The position numbers and the translations under genes are program-made. A DNA stretch of 64,000 nt from Selaginella moellendorffii (Eukaryota > Streptophyta > Lycopodiopsida > Selaginellales > Selaginellaceae): NCBI RefSeq assembly GCF_000143415.4, contig NW_003314352.1, positions 384,402 through 448,401 of the forward strand, read 5' to 3'. The notes beneath the pieces were generated by a model. It had not been told where the DNA came from. It did not search any database and saw only the letters and a program-made list of their open reading frames with translations. How positions within the stretch are numbered: position 1 is the stretch's first letter; the number at the start of each line of letters is the position of its first letter. Below, in pieces: positions 12,780-24,239 of this stretch.

Positions 12780-14640
12780 TTTCGTATATAGTAATATCAC
12801 GACGTTGCTGGCGATTGACTCGAGACTAAGTGTTAGGCGCATGCAGGCCAGGAATTGGCGGACTGTTCGATCAAACTATAGCAGCCTGGCACGGACTGAA
12901 ATGACGCGGATTTAAGATACGTCTGCTGATTTTCGAACAGTGATAAGGTATGAAACGCAAGTGAAGTGTGTTTACTAGGAAGATTCGTCACAGTTCTCGT
13001 GGAAGTTCAGAAAAATCCAAGTAATTGTGTATCAAGATTCCAGAGATTTCATCAATTAAACACACTGTGCTTTTGTGCAGATCCAATTACAGAGAGCATT
13101 GCCATTGCCAAAGAGGTCTATTACTTTGTTAGTGATAGAAACATGACTAAGCTTTTGTGGCCCATAATTTACTGGCATTAGCTCCAGAAGAGGAAAATCA
13201 AAATTAAGCAACAGTGTTTTGGTGGAGCATTTGGAGGAACAATTTTAAATAATTATATAAATTTAAATATTACATATAGAAATTTCAATATTTTCTATAT
13301 TTTGTAGGAACATTGATAAAATTTAATTACTTTAACCAACATAAAAATATGTTTCCAACTATTTTATATTTTATAAAATTATAATATATATTATTAAGTG
13401 AACTTTTCTTTATCATAAAAATAAATTATTTAATTTCAAAATATTTTTATTTTTATTTAAAATACTAAATTTAAGAGGATATTAAACTCTTCAAAAAATA
13501 TAATAGAAAAATAAATATTAAGTAATAAAAACTGTTAATTATAAAAATAGAAATAATTAAATACTTTATAGCATTAGAATAAACTATTCAATGAAACATT
13601 AAAAGTTATTTTACATAAATATTTTAAATATATTTTTTAAATGAATAATTAACTATATTTTGTTATACATTTGCTGATACAAACCAAAAATATAACTAGT
13701 TATGCTACATTGACCACTAGTTATGACTATAAAAAAAGAAGTACACTAATTGTTAAAGCTCTAACATTTTTTTTAATTGTTTTAGTGATGAAATAATTAC
13801 TCTTTATTAATATATTAATTAGGGGAGTTTCTATATATGTAATTTATTATATTTAAAAATATCAATATTTAAAAAGAAAAACTAAAACACTAATTCAAAG
13901 AATAAGTAAGAGATTCAGTTTATGATTTTTTATTGTGTTACTCTTTTGCTATTTCAAATTTAGGTAATTTAAATTATGAACATGATAAAAACTAAATTAA
14001 TATATTTTTTCATTATTTCACATTTTAAAAAAATAGTCATTATAATTTGTTCTTGATTGATGCCACTTATAGCATAACTTTTCATTTATAATAAATATTT
14101 ATTATGTTTTAAACCAATTTTTATATTTAATAATGTGTAAACTAATATAGTTTTAAACTAAATTGTAATGAAAATATTTTTTCATTTATTTATAATAATA
14201 AATATAAATTACAAGTTTCTTTTGAAGGTTTTTGTTTCTAGACATTTTGGCTTGCTATTTTTTCTAATGACATTACTTTCCTTATTTTGGATATATTTTC
14301 TTGATTAAATGGATAGCATTAAATTTTAAAAACCATAAAGTTTAGCTTTCTAAAATTATTTACTATTTTGTTTTACTGAAATTGACATCACAATCAAAGT
14401 TATACGATCAGTTCATATACTAATATGAACTTAATATGCTATACATATCTATGGAGCATTTTGAATTAGCTTCAGACAGGTGATATGTGGCCAAAAATTG
14501 AAGACTTTCCTCGAGTTCTAGATATTACCACTTGTGATTTTGTAATTCTAGTTTTGTTTGCACTTCTGTGATAAAACTAGCGTAACGAAGCTATTGTGCA
14601 AAGATATGCTCCTGCTTTGGACAAGGCATTGCCACAGCCT
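12780..14640. other. Spacer, mostly very AT-rich
   Basis: 12780-13200 has moderate base composition and no recognisable coding sequence beyond chance frames. 13200-14480 is extremely AT-rich with no structure recognised. No TE domain or RNA gene was seen. Confidence 0.5.
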
Positions 14641-14690
14641 CCTAGAAATGTCATGCACTTTGATCAAAACTGGATCAGTGGATCAAGTGC

Positions 14691-14716
14691 TTTTGATCAA
14701 GTGCACTTGATCAAAA
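14691..14716. repeat. Perfect 26-bp palindrome
   Basis: TTTTGATCAAGTG is followed immediately by its exact reverse complement, with no spacer. Related half-sites (GATCAA, GTGCACTT) crowd the preceding 50 bp. It sits about 55 bp before the decayed coiled-coil coding remnant. Confidence 0.9.
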
Positions 14717-14770
14717 CCATTTGCTCAAAGAAAAACCCTGAGAGAAGAAAGAAGTAGCCAAGCTATTCAT

Positions 14771-15150
14771 GGAAAAACAGAAGAGGAGCTATTGTCTCAT
14801 GCAAAGCAAGCAAAAGAGAAGCAGCAAGAGTGTGTTCAGGAAGAATGCAAGGAACAGGAGGTTTTGCAACATGTGAAAGAACTGCTCAATCAAATTGTGC
14901 TTGCGAGACTTGAATAGCTCGAGGCACAGATGGCTGCAGAAGGCAAGCAGGTGGCTGCACAGAACATTAAGCAAAACTAATGCGCGCTCATTGCTGTGCA
15001 AAACCAAAGGTTGAAGGCCTCAAAACTCATGAGCGTGAGCTCAGTTTGACAAGAAGGTTGAGGCTCTCAGAAATGAGGTTCGCGATCTCAGAGCTCAAAC
15101 TGTGGCTTTCCAGGCCAAGGTTCTCAAACTCGAGACTGAGCTCACTGTGG
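14771..15150 (+). pseudogene. Decayed coding remnant with coiled-coil heptads
   Basis: One frame reads TEEELLSHAKQAKEKQQECV and continues as charged, Glu/Lys/Gln-rich helix to a stop near 14918. The same frame resumes with LEAQMAAEGKQVAAQ to a second stop, and after frameshifts the run KVEALRNEVRDLRAQ follows near 15054-15098. This is the composition of a long coiled coil broken by stops. I do not recognise the parent family. It could be a relic of a host coiled-coil gene or of a transposon gag. The remainder to about 15300 shows nothing. Confidence 0.45.
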
Positions 15151-15784
15151 TGTTCTTTGTCATACTTCAATTTACATAATTTTTTTTGTCTTACTATCTT
15201 TTCTCCTCAGTTGTCTACTTTTTGGTGTTTTCTCTTCAATCTTAAGACGATTTTGCTGCTGAAGCTCCCACAATTCCCTTCCTTTGTCTTTTTTGCTACT
15301 GATTTTTCTAGCTTGTAAATTATAGTTCAGGGAGCTTGCAATCACGCCACTACATTCTCAAGTGGGTAAACTCTCGAGTTCCCGCGCAAGAATTTTAGAT
15401 CCATAAAAGAAAACTCTTGAAGAACAACCACATGAGAATCTTTCAACAGCACTATATCATTGGGATGAAAAGATGTTAAGTTGCAAAAACTTTCACTAAT
15501 ATTTGCAAAAATGTGTCATTTGCGAAATGAAAAAGATTGAACCATAGTTGTTATGGCATAGCTAAATAGCTTGTCTGTATTTGTCAGCAAACGAAGCTCA
15601 CGAGATCAAAACGGCTTACTACAATTTGTGGGTCTCATGCGCCCCTGTAAGGGTTAATGAATGAAGGAATAAATACAAAGTAGTCAAGCTTAATGACACC
15701 TCTAAACCACTCTTGTGCTAATAAAATACACGTTTTGCATCTCTCTTCTTGGCACATAAGGATGAAAGGATGAATTTTCATTGC
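15151..15784. other. Spacer, no feature recognised
   Basis: Moderately AT-rich, with only short chance frames. The last part (15700-15784) is the presumed 3' UTR of the minus-strand PPR gene. Confidence 0.4.
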
Positions 15785-17692
15785 TCAGTTGTTTTGCGTG
15801 CGTTTGTGTTTTTCTTGCTTGGAAAGCGCTCTCTCTTTCGTTTGAGCGCCTACATTCCAATCCAATCCACAGTAGATGCTCGCAAGCGCCAGAATTGGTC
15901 CCGAGTTCCCTGGCTCCAGATCGAGCACAAGCTGCTCCGCCGCTCGAATCGCCCGCCCCAGATCCCTCTGGATCCGGCACCCATTGAGCAGCGAACCCCA
16001 CACCGCGCCGCCGGGCACGAATGGCATCGCGTCCACCAATTCCTCCGCTCGCTCGATCTCCCCGGCGCGCCCCAGGAGATCCACCGCGCAGCACCAGTGA
16101 TCGCACGAACTCTCGATCCCATAGTCCGCTTGCGTCGACACGAAGTAGCAGACCCCTCGATCGAGCTCCCCGGCGTGGCTGCAGGCGTCCATCACCGTGA
16201 TCATCGCGACGCGGTCGGGGATGACGCCCGAGAGCTCCATCTCGCGGAAAAGCTCCAGCGCGCGCTCCGGATGCCCGGTCCGGGCATATCCGCCCACCAT
16301 TCCGGTCCACGCCACGACCGTCCTTGACCGCTCGGGAACGCCGATGAACGCCTCCCAGGCGCGGTCGATCCGCCCGTTCTGGGCGTAGAGGCCGATCATC
16401 ATGGCGCACGCGAGTGGATCCTCCTTGTCCGGGATCTCCCGAAAGAGCGATTCCGCCATGGCGACCAGGTTGTTCTCCGCGGCCGCCGAGAGGACCGAGT
16501 TCCACGCCAGGCCGCTCCAATTGGGCATCCTCGCGAGCGCGTCCCTGGCTCGATCCAGCTCGCCCAGATGGACGTAGCAGCCCAGGAAAGCGGCCCACGA
16601 GACGAGATCGTGCGTGGGCATTGCATCGAAGCACCTCTCCACCCCCTCGCGATCGCAGCGCTGGGCGTGGGCGTGGAGCATCGCCGTCCAGGAGATCGTG
16701 TTCCTGGCAGCGTCGGGCATGGAGTCAAAGACCCATCTCGCGAATTCGAGCTCGCCACTCGCCCCAAAGGCCGAGATGATCGAGTTGCACGACACAACGT
16801 CGAGCTGTGGCGAGCGATGGAAGAGACGCGCGGATTGATCCAGGTCTCCGGCTTGGGCGAATGCGAAGGCAATGCTCGTCCACGACGCCACGTCTCGCTC
16901 GGGCATCTCGTCGAAAATGGCCTTGGCCTGCACGATCCAGCCGCTGCGAATCAATCCCTGGAGCATCGAGTTTGCGGCAACACGATTGTGCTTCGGCATC
17001 CGCCCAAACACCGCCTTTGATCTCTCCAAATGCCCAATCCGGGCATACGATTGGACCAGCGCTGTCCAGGTCGCGATGCTGCGATCCACGCTCGCTATGA
17101 AAGCCTCCAGCGCTCGCTCGGTCTGGCCGGCAGCGCCGTAGCAAAGAATGAGCCCGACCCACGACCAAGAGTTCGCCTCCGGCATTGAATCAAACACCTC
17201 TTTCGTGCGATCGATTTGCCCGAGCTGGGCAAACGCTTGGACCATCAAATTTCCAGACACAGCGTTTCTCTGCGGCATTCTATCAAAGTATCCATTTGCT
17301 ATGCTTGTTTTGCCTTCTTGAAGGAAAGCAGTGATCACTGTGTTCCAGGAAACCACATCCTTTTGCGGAGTTTCTTCAAAAAGCATCTTTGCCTCGTACA
17401 CATGCCCGTTTTGGGCATATGCCGCGATCAAGATGTTCCACGAGATGGCATCGCGCTGAGAAATGGAATCGAAGACCTTCCTCGCGTTTTCGACGCTGCC
17501 ACATTTTCCATACATGATGACGAGCTGATCGGCAAGGAACTTATTCGATCTGTGGGCTGGGCAGGCCAGGAGCCGGGAGTGGACGTCTTTGGCCTGGGCG
17601 AGGTCCTTTGCTTCGCCGCAGCAGCGGATCAGTGAAGCGAGCGTCTCCTTGGTAGCTGCAGCCGAATTGCTGCGTGATGCCACCAGCCTCAT
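15785..17692 (-). CDS. Pentatricopeptide repeat protein, 635 aa, intronless
   Basis: Sequence-specific RNA-binding protein of the organelle-targeted PPR family; members guide editing, splicing or stabilisation of plastid or mitochondrial transcripts. From about residue 50 to 600 the protein is a run of PPR units, most 31 residues long (pattern ...WN.LI.AYAQNGH...A..F..MP.R). It ends with an E-like segment (WGSLLNGCRIQRDLGRAIRA, then a short basic tail) and has no DYW deaminase, so any editing role would need a partner. The N-terminal 20 residues are rich in Ser/Ala/Arg, consistent with a transit peptide. The start is the only upstream ATG (17692). It is the parent of the pseudogene at 4917-5535. 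The gene is GC-rich against AT-rich flanks. Confidence 0.92.
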   Translation of the reverse strand: MRLVASRSNSAAATKETLASLIRCCGEAKDLAQAKDVHSRLLACPAHRSNKFLADQLVIMYGKCGSVENARKVFDSISQRDAISWNILIAAYAQNGHVYEAKMLFEETPQKDVVSWNTVITAFLQEGKTSIANGYFDRMPQRNAVSGNLMVQAFAQLGQIDRTKEVFDSMPEANSWSWVGLILCYGAAGQTERALEAFIASVDRSIATWTALVQSYARIGHLERSKAVFGRMPKHNRVAANSMLQGLIRSGWIVQAKAIFDEMPERDVASWTSIAFAFAQAGDLDQSARLFHRSPQLDVVSCNSIISAFGASGELEFARWVFDSMPDAARNTISWTAMLHAHAQRCDREGVERCFDAMPTHDLVSWAAFLGCYVHLGELDRARDALARMPNWSGLAWNSVLSAAAENNLVAMAESLFREIPDKEDPLACAMMIGLYAQNGRIDRAWEAFIGVPERSRTVVAWTGMVGGYARTGHPERALELFREMELSGVIPDRVAMITVMDACSHAGELDRGVCYFVSTQADYGIESSCDHWCCAVDLLGRAGEIERAEELVDAMPFVPGGAVWGSLLNGCRIQRDLGRAIRAAEQLVLDLEPGNSGPILALASIYCGLDWNVGAQTKERALSKQEKHKRTQNN

Positions 17693-17749
17693 TGACCAGC
17701 ATTGTCGACTGAACTAATTTCATGATTAGGGTTTAAATTTAAAAGATCC

Positions 17750-19250
17750 AGCAAGAAATGCAGATCGTAAAGACTAATTTAAAAAATATCTAAACTGTGG
17801 TAAACGGTAGGTAATGGTACTAATGCAGATTTTAAATGTTTCAAAGTTCTGTCACTGTTGGTATGTACAAAATACTATCAGTGTTTAAAGAGATTTATTT
17901 TAAAAGCTAAATAGTAAATAAAAAATATTTAAAAATATAAAAACAAAAAAAAAGTAAACATAAAATTTTGAAAAATTTGTAATAAAAACATATATGGCTC
18001 ATACTCATACTATATTTTTATTTTAAGTGACACCATTAAATTAAAATTATACAAATAAATATATAAAAGTAGAAAAATAAAAAATTTAACTTCAAAATAA
18101 AAATATTACATGTTCCACTCTACATGCACTTCCATCACTATTTGTATATTATAGAAATCTATAAAATATTATAAGGAGCATAGGGTAAAACTGATTTTTC
18201 CAAAAAAAAGATTTAAATTTTTTTTTAAAAACTCAGTAGTAAATAAATAAAAATTTCAACAAATAAAAAAATAAAAAAACCTTATATTTATAATTACAAA
18301 ACTGCATATCAGAAACTTTATTTTACTTAAAATAAAAATATTATCATATTCTTAATTTATGTTATTTTAAATTTTACATTTACATCAGAGAAAGATAAAA
18401 ACAAATTCACTAAGATAAAAATAAATGTATAAAAACAATATTTTAATGATAAAATTTATTCTTTATAAATTAATTAAATAAGTTTTAAGGTTTATGTGAA
18501 AGTTATAAAAATAATGGAGTTATTAACATTTCCAAAGTCAATAAATTTTTAAATATTCAGTTGTAAAATAAAAAAGCTGTAAAACCTTTATATTGTTATA
18601 AAATAAATAACAACTAAGGAAAAGAAAACTAAACCTTTACAAAAAGATGCCAAAAATTACACATAACATAGAAAAAACACTATATTATAAAATAATTTTG
18701 ATTATTATTTATCTTACTTTATGCTTATTATTATTTTTATTTACTGGTAAAAATAAATAATAAATCAGAATTTTATTATTAAATAAAATAAAACAAAAGC
18801 CGCGATACTGGGAGAAAGGATATAACTTTGGCCACAGACTTGCATTATCATGTTGGGCTCGTAAAGGTTCCTCCGAAATCTGGTTTGTAGCTAACAGCCA
18901 TTGCTACCACAGCTTTGCATCAAAAACGATATTTATTTAATTATGATTCTATATAAGAAAATAAATTATAATAAAAATAAATTATCACAATTTTATTATT
19001 TTGCATTTATTATTTTTCTTAATTAGAATTTTTTTGTAAATTATAATATTTAAAATAATTAAAATTTCACAAATTCATATATTTTTCAATGAAGTTGAAA
19101 ATAATTATGGCTTTATTATTGTTATTATAAGTATCCATAACTTTATTAGTCCATTTCTTTATAATAAAAGTTCTTTTAACACATAAAATAAAAAGTTCAT
19201 TCTATTTAAACTTTTTTATAAATTTTTTTTAAAATAAAACATTTTTAAAT
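17750..19250. other. AT-rich spacer, nothing recognised
   Basis: About 1.5 kb of A/T-dominated sequence between the PPR gene and the 5' LTR. One GC-richer island of about 100 bp lies near 18800-18915, with no recognisable coding or RNA feature. Confidence 0.5.
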
Positions 19251-19257
19251 TTAAATC

Positions 19258-19426
19258 TGTGAGGGCTGTATGGCTACGATGCCATATACTAATATTAACA
19301 TACTGGGATTTTGGTAGTCGTCGCATTGGTTTCAATTCGGACCACTCACTCTTGTATATTGATATAACAATATACATATGATATGCATATTTTCTATATT
19401 CCCTTTCCATATTCCAAGCATTCACA
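19258..19426 (+). repeat. 5' LTR of the Ty3/gypsy element
   Basis: 169 bp, TGTGA...TCACA. Shares the blocks ATGCCATATACTAAT, GGTTTCAAT and TTCTATATTCCCTTTCCATA with the 3' LTR. A middle block of the 3' LTR is replaced here by unrelated AT-rich sequence. Confidence 0.88.
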
Positions 19427-19659
19427 TTGGTGGAGGTGAGGGGCACTTTTGATTGTACCTAAGGAGTGTTTAGATTTGGGATTTTGGTTTAAATCTAGCT
19501 TTTGCATTGTCTAGATCTAGCTTTTTCCATTTCCTTTCTTTTATTCTTTCATTTCAGGATTTTGGTTTAAATCTAACTTTTTGTATTGTCTAGATCTCTA
19601 TTTCCTTCTAGCTTTTTGTCATTTCTCTTTTTTTGCTTTTTCCTTTTCGTTGATCTTCA

Positions 19660-20443
19660 TGGTAGATCTACAATCTCCTCTTTTGACTCTAGAGTAGAAG
19701 TTAGTACAATTGCTTGATACTATGCATTTGCAATTGAACAACCAAACTCAGTTGATGGCGGCATTTACGGCATGTGGAACAACTCCTCTTACTCTTGGTG
19801 CCAATCATTGCGTTCGGCCAGAGTTCTTTCATAGGAATCCTAGGGATGATGGTTCGATCACTTCACTGTGATTGCCATATATCATTCTTGGGATGATGCT
19901 CAACGTTTGCGTGAGTTTCCCATATGTTTCTAAGGAACGGCATTACAATGGTACAATATTTTGAGTGCAGCCACTCGTGAGGATTGGAGTGGTCTCCTGG
20001 ATGTTTTCAAACGCATATTCGGACATGTTGACGATTGTGATAATGCCTTTCAACAATTGCATTGTCTTTGCCAAAGGCCATCTGAGTCGGTGATGCAATT
20101 TGGCGTTCGTTTTCAAAGTCTTTTGCTTCGTGCGGAGCCAAATATGTCGAAGTGGATCAAGCTAGGAATGTTGTGGCCAGCACTTTGTCAAAATCTTGTC
20201 AGACTTGTGCATGCACTTGCTCCCGCCACACTTAACAATGTTTTTCGTTTGGCACAACATTATGAGACATCACCTCTTCCACTTCTCGCTGCACATCCTT
20301 TAGCTCCACTTCTTATGGGTGATGGTCTTGTTCCAATGGAGGTTGATGCTACTACTGCTCGAGTTCAAAGACAAGGGCGAGGACGTGGTCATGGCTGTGA
20401 TGTTTGTTGTTGGGCGTGTGATGAAGTTGGTCATACTTATTGA
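19660..20443 (+). pseudogene. Retrotransposon gag with zinc knuckle
   Basis: The gag frame begins near the ATG at 19660, is interrupted by stops before 19960, and is open from 19961. The capsid-like stretch includes FQQLHCLCQRPSESVMQFGV. The end carries a CCHC knuckle: CWACDEVGHTY is followed by a stop just before the last Cys, matching C-X2-C-X4-H-X4-C. The frame is broken, so it is non-functional. Confidence 0.75.
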
Positions 20444-20607
20444 CGTTGTCGGCATTTTCCAGATTGGCAATCTCCATTTCCTGGGTGAAGATCTTGGTGT
20501 CAACAACGTCCTATTGGTGCTGCTGCAATGGAAGGTCTGGACACTGAGATGCATCCGGGAAATGAAGAGTCGCGTGAGTAACGAAGGGACCTTGTGCGAA
20601 TAAGTTA

Positions 20608-20964
20608 GTGACCCCTCCATCTTTCTTTCGGGAGTATTATCAAGGGGTTCATTTAGCACTAGTTCATTTAGTGTTTACTTTCCAAGCTCATTTTTATAAC
20701 AAGAGGTCTCCTATTATTTTCTCTGTGTTGATTGATACAAGTTCGAGTTTATCTTCTATTGCTCGACCTGTTGCCACACTTTGCCATCTACATTTGCGTC
20801 GTGCGGCAAAACCAGTTTTTATTCTTTATAGCAATAGGCATAAAAATGCATGTGCATGGGATGAGGTAGACTTGGTTGTGTGTGTGGGCGATCTCGAGCT
20901 TGAGTTGCAGCCATTGCAAGTGGTGCTGAGTCAAGCTTTTGACTTCATCCTTGGTATGGATTAG
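20608..20964 (+). pseudogene. Retrotransposon aspartic protease-like segment
   Basis: The LIDTSSSLSSIA segment sits where retropepsins carry the catalytic D-T/S-G, here with Ser in place of Gly. It ends DFILGMD, the usual closing strand of Ty3-type proteases before a conserved W that is replaced by a stop. Confidence 0.65.
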
Positions 20965-21179
20965 CTGTAGCGCAATCATGCCAAATGAGACTTTAAGGTT
21001 TCTCCCCCTTGTCTCATACTTCCTTATGTTTCATCCATTCCTTTCACTTCCGTACCTCTTCATTTCTCTACTTCTACCTCTACTTCCATTACTTTTGTTC
21101 CCCCATTATTTCCTCCTATGCTTTTGTTTTGTTTTGCTCTTCCCTTTTTCGATCCCTCTGACAATCTTTGTCTTGTAGT

Positions 21180-22530
21180 GGTTGACAGACTCATGAAGGA
21201 GTATTCTGATTTCTTTGACTTTGACCTATCATCTGAGGCCAAGATTGCTACACGTCATCCGATTCCAACCAGAGATGCTTGTCCAATCAAGGTTCTTGTT
21301 TGTTGTCGGTCACCCAAAGAGATCAAGATTTTACGTGCAAACGTCAAGGAGATGTTGAAGAAGGGTGTTATTTGGAAGTCGCAAAATCTTTGGGCATGTA
21401 AACTTTAACTTGTGACAAAGCCTGATGGGAGTATTCGATTCTGTATTGACTATCGTCCATTAAACGAAGTGGACGATCTCGGATGTGTACCCTCTTCCTC
21501 ACACTACTGATCTCTTATATCGTCTGGGGTGAAGTCATTGGTTCACCAAGTTAGATCTTGCTTCTGGGTACTGGCAAGTACCAATGGCCGAAGAAGATAT
21601 TTCTAAGACTGCTTTTCATACACCATTTAGTTTGTACGAGTTCTTGGTGATGCCGTTTAGTTTGAACAATGCTCCAGCAACTTTCTAGCAGATGATGGAC
21701 GAGGTTCTTTGCGATATGCCGAAGGTGACTGCTGACTTTATTGATGATGTCTTGATCCACTTGGAGGGGACGTAGAAAGAGCATGTTTGTGATATTTGTA
21801 AAGTGTTAGATCAGCTACAGAACGTTGGTTTAAAGTTGAAGCAGTTGAAGTGTATGTTTGGATCCAAGGACACAACTTATCTTGGGTACTATATTTCTCG
21901 TGAGGGTTTGCAAGTTGATTCTAACAAACTTGTGGCTGTTCTAAAGTTCTTTACTCTGAAGTGTGTGAATGATGTGCAACACTTTTTATATCAATTGTTT
22001 TGTGGATCATATTTCTAATTGCACTACACCATTGTGAGCATTGTTGAAGTCATCAACGTCATCTTTCATTTAGTCTCTGGATTGTGAGGGGGCGTTCATG
22101 GATCTCAAAGAACTATTAATGACTCCTCCGGTTTTGGCATATCTTGACTACATTTGACCTTTTATTTTGCTCGTAGATGCTTTTGATATTGGTCTTGGAG
22201 GTGTGTTGATGCAAGAGAGTCCGAGTGTGCCTGGTCAGTGCCATCCCATTGTGTATATAAACTGTACATTGCAACTAGCAGAGGTGAACTACTCCATAAC
22301 AGAGAAGGAGTGTTTAGCAACAATCTAGGGTTTCAAGAAACTTCATGCATATCTACATGGTTCTCAGACGTTACTTGAGGGTGACCATGCTGCCGTTACT
22401 TCATTATTGAAGCGAAAGAACTTTGTTAATTATATTACTTGGTGGGCTTTAAGACTTTAGATATATGATTTTGATGTTGTTCATCACCCAGGGAATTCTA
22501 TGGCTGATGCTAATGCCCTTTCTTGAGCTC
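21180..22530 (+). pseudogene. Retrotransposon reverse transcriptase and RNase H
   Basis: Reverse transcriptase blocks in order: [50 protein letters not shown] and the active-site FIDDVL, then TYLGYYISREGL. A deletion removes the usual GKMQYLSRF part near 21990, which copy 1 still has. RNase H follows near 22160-22530 (LLVDAF, ITEKECLATI, HHPGNSMADANALS). At least five in-frame stops interrupt the frame. Confidence 0.85.
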
Positions 22531-22757
22531 CTCTTCCTTCTCCACTCTCTTCTCATGTTTTTGACGAGCTTGTTATTTTAGCATCTTTGGATTTTCTAGA
22601 CAAGGATTTTGTGCCGTCAGCGGTTGCTATACTTGATGTTCAGTGTCTACAAGGTGTAAAGCAAAATCTACCTTCTCTTGATGAAGTTCGCAAGGCTCAA
22701 AAGACTGAGCCATGGATTTGAAGGCTTCGAGATTGGTTTACATCACTTGTTGATGCC

Positions 22758-23582
22758 TTGCCATTTCGGCATTTACATTCTCAATATTGCATTGAAGACG
22801 GCCTTTTTTATTTTGTGGGGATGGATCTTGATGATCATTTATGGCTGGTGATGCCTTTTGTCTTTATTCTGCTGTTTTTCCATGCCTACCATGATTCTCT
22901 TGTTCTAGGTAGGCATATGGGACATCATCGTATGACCGAGAAGCTGCACAGGTCTTTCTATTGGCCAGAGATGCGACATGATATTATTCGGTATATGCGT
23001 AGTTGCATTTGGTGCCAAGCTCGTAATACTCCCCCTCGTGCCGTAGAAGGACTATTGGAGTTAATTACAGTTTCCTGTCCATTTGAGTTGGTGGTATTTG
23101 ATCTTATGGGACCTTTTCCATTGTTAACTACTAGCAATGAGTATGTTATTATTGCTTCTAACTACTTGACTCGTTGGGTGGAAGTTGATGTTCTTGCTAG
23201 TGCCTCTACAACTGCTATTGAATACTTCCTCCTCAATCGAGTGGTGTTTTAGCATTCTTGTCTAGAGCGGATTCTTTTGGATAATGGTCCCGCATTTATG
23301 GTAGAGGCATTTCATATTTTGACATCTCAGTTAGGGATATGCCACACTTTTACGAGTGCTTATCATCCACAATCAGACGGTTTAGTGGAACAGCTTGTTC
23401 AGACGTTCAAAAGGATGATCGCGAAGTATGTGAACTTTCAGCATTCAGATTGGGATGGTTATTTGCCGTCTCTTTGGTATGCATATGTCACAGGGGTGCA
23501 GAGTGTTGTTGATGCTTCACCATATAAACTTCTATATAGTTATGATCCAATATTACCAACGGAGCTAAGTTTACCTTCATGA
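22758..23582 (+). pseudogene. Retrotransposon integrase
   Basis: The HHCC zinc-binding part (GHHRMTEKLHRSFYWPEMR, then CIWCQ) and the catalytic DDE core are readable: VVFDLMGPF, then LLDNGPAF, then GLVEQ. One stop lies at about 23250 between the first two catalytic Asp residues. This is the best preserved part of the element. Confidence 0.85.
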
Positions 23583-24055
23583 TTGCCACGAGCTGCCGAT
23601 GCTAGGTCATGGGATTAGTATTTAACAAGCATTCTTCCACTTGTTCGAGCAGAGTCTGCCAAACACTTAGGCCATGTACAAGTGGGACAACAACAGCACT
23701 ACAACTCCCATCATCGTCCACCTACGGAATATCAAATGGATGACTTGGTGTTAATCTATTTTCCCTATCTTACGGTATGTGGTTTATCTAAGGGGCTCCT
23801 TGCTCAGTGGAAAGGACCATATTAGGTGTTGCAGTAAGTGGGACCACAAGTTTATAAGGTTTGACATAATGTTTAATAGGCCGATCCTCCAGAGATTGTG
23901 CATGTGTAGTAGTTAAAACATTTCATACAAAAGGATCAAGAGTAGTTAATACCGCCTACAGATCCGCTAATGCCTCTTCCTAATGTTCCTCCAAATTCTG
24001 GCCCATCTATAAGAGAACCCTAATGGTCTTTCATTATTCCGAAAGGAGGGAATGA

Positions 24056-24231
24056 TGTGAGGGCTAAGTGTATGGCTATGATGCCATATACTAATGTTAG
24101 CGTAATGGGATTTTGCTAGCTATTGGATTGGTTTCAATCTGGACCACTTGTTCCTGTATATAAGTTAGGGTTTTTGGGCTAATTGATATACCCATTTTCT
24201 ATATTCCCTTTCCATATTCTAAGCACTCACA
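24056..24231 (+). repeat. 3' LTR of the Ty3/gypsy element
   Basis: 176 bp with the same termini as the 5' LTR, preceded directly by the purine tract GAAAGGAGGGAATGA. A TATA-like CTGTATATAAG lies in the middle. Confidence 0.88.
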
Positions 24232-24239
24232 AATCAAGA

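Larger units (their letters stand above)
19258..24231 (+). mobile_element. Ty3/gypsy LTR retrotransposon, two LTRs, coding region broken
   Basis: The order LTR - gag - protease - reverse transcriptase - RNase H - integrase - LTR defines a Ty3/gypsy element of 4974 bp. The LTRs are unusually short (169 and 176 bp), begin TGTGA and end TCACA. A 4-bp direct repeat AATC flanks the element (19254-19257 and 24232-24235). A possible primer-binding site begins with TGG at 19428, and a polypurine tract lies at 24041-24055. All domains carry in-frame stops or frameshifts, so the element cannot be autonomous. No chromodomain is visible after the integrase. The LTRs differ visibly from each other, pointing to an old insertion. 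A more decayed relative occupies 830-3730. Confidence 0.92.
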
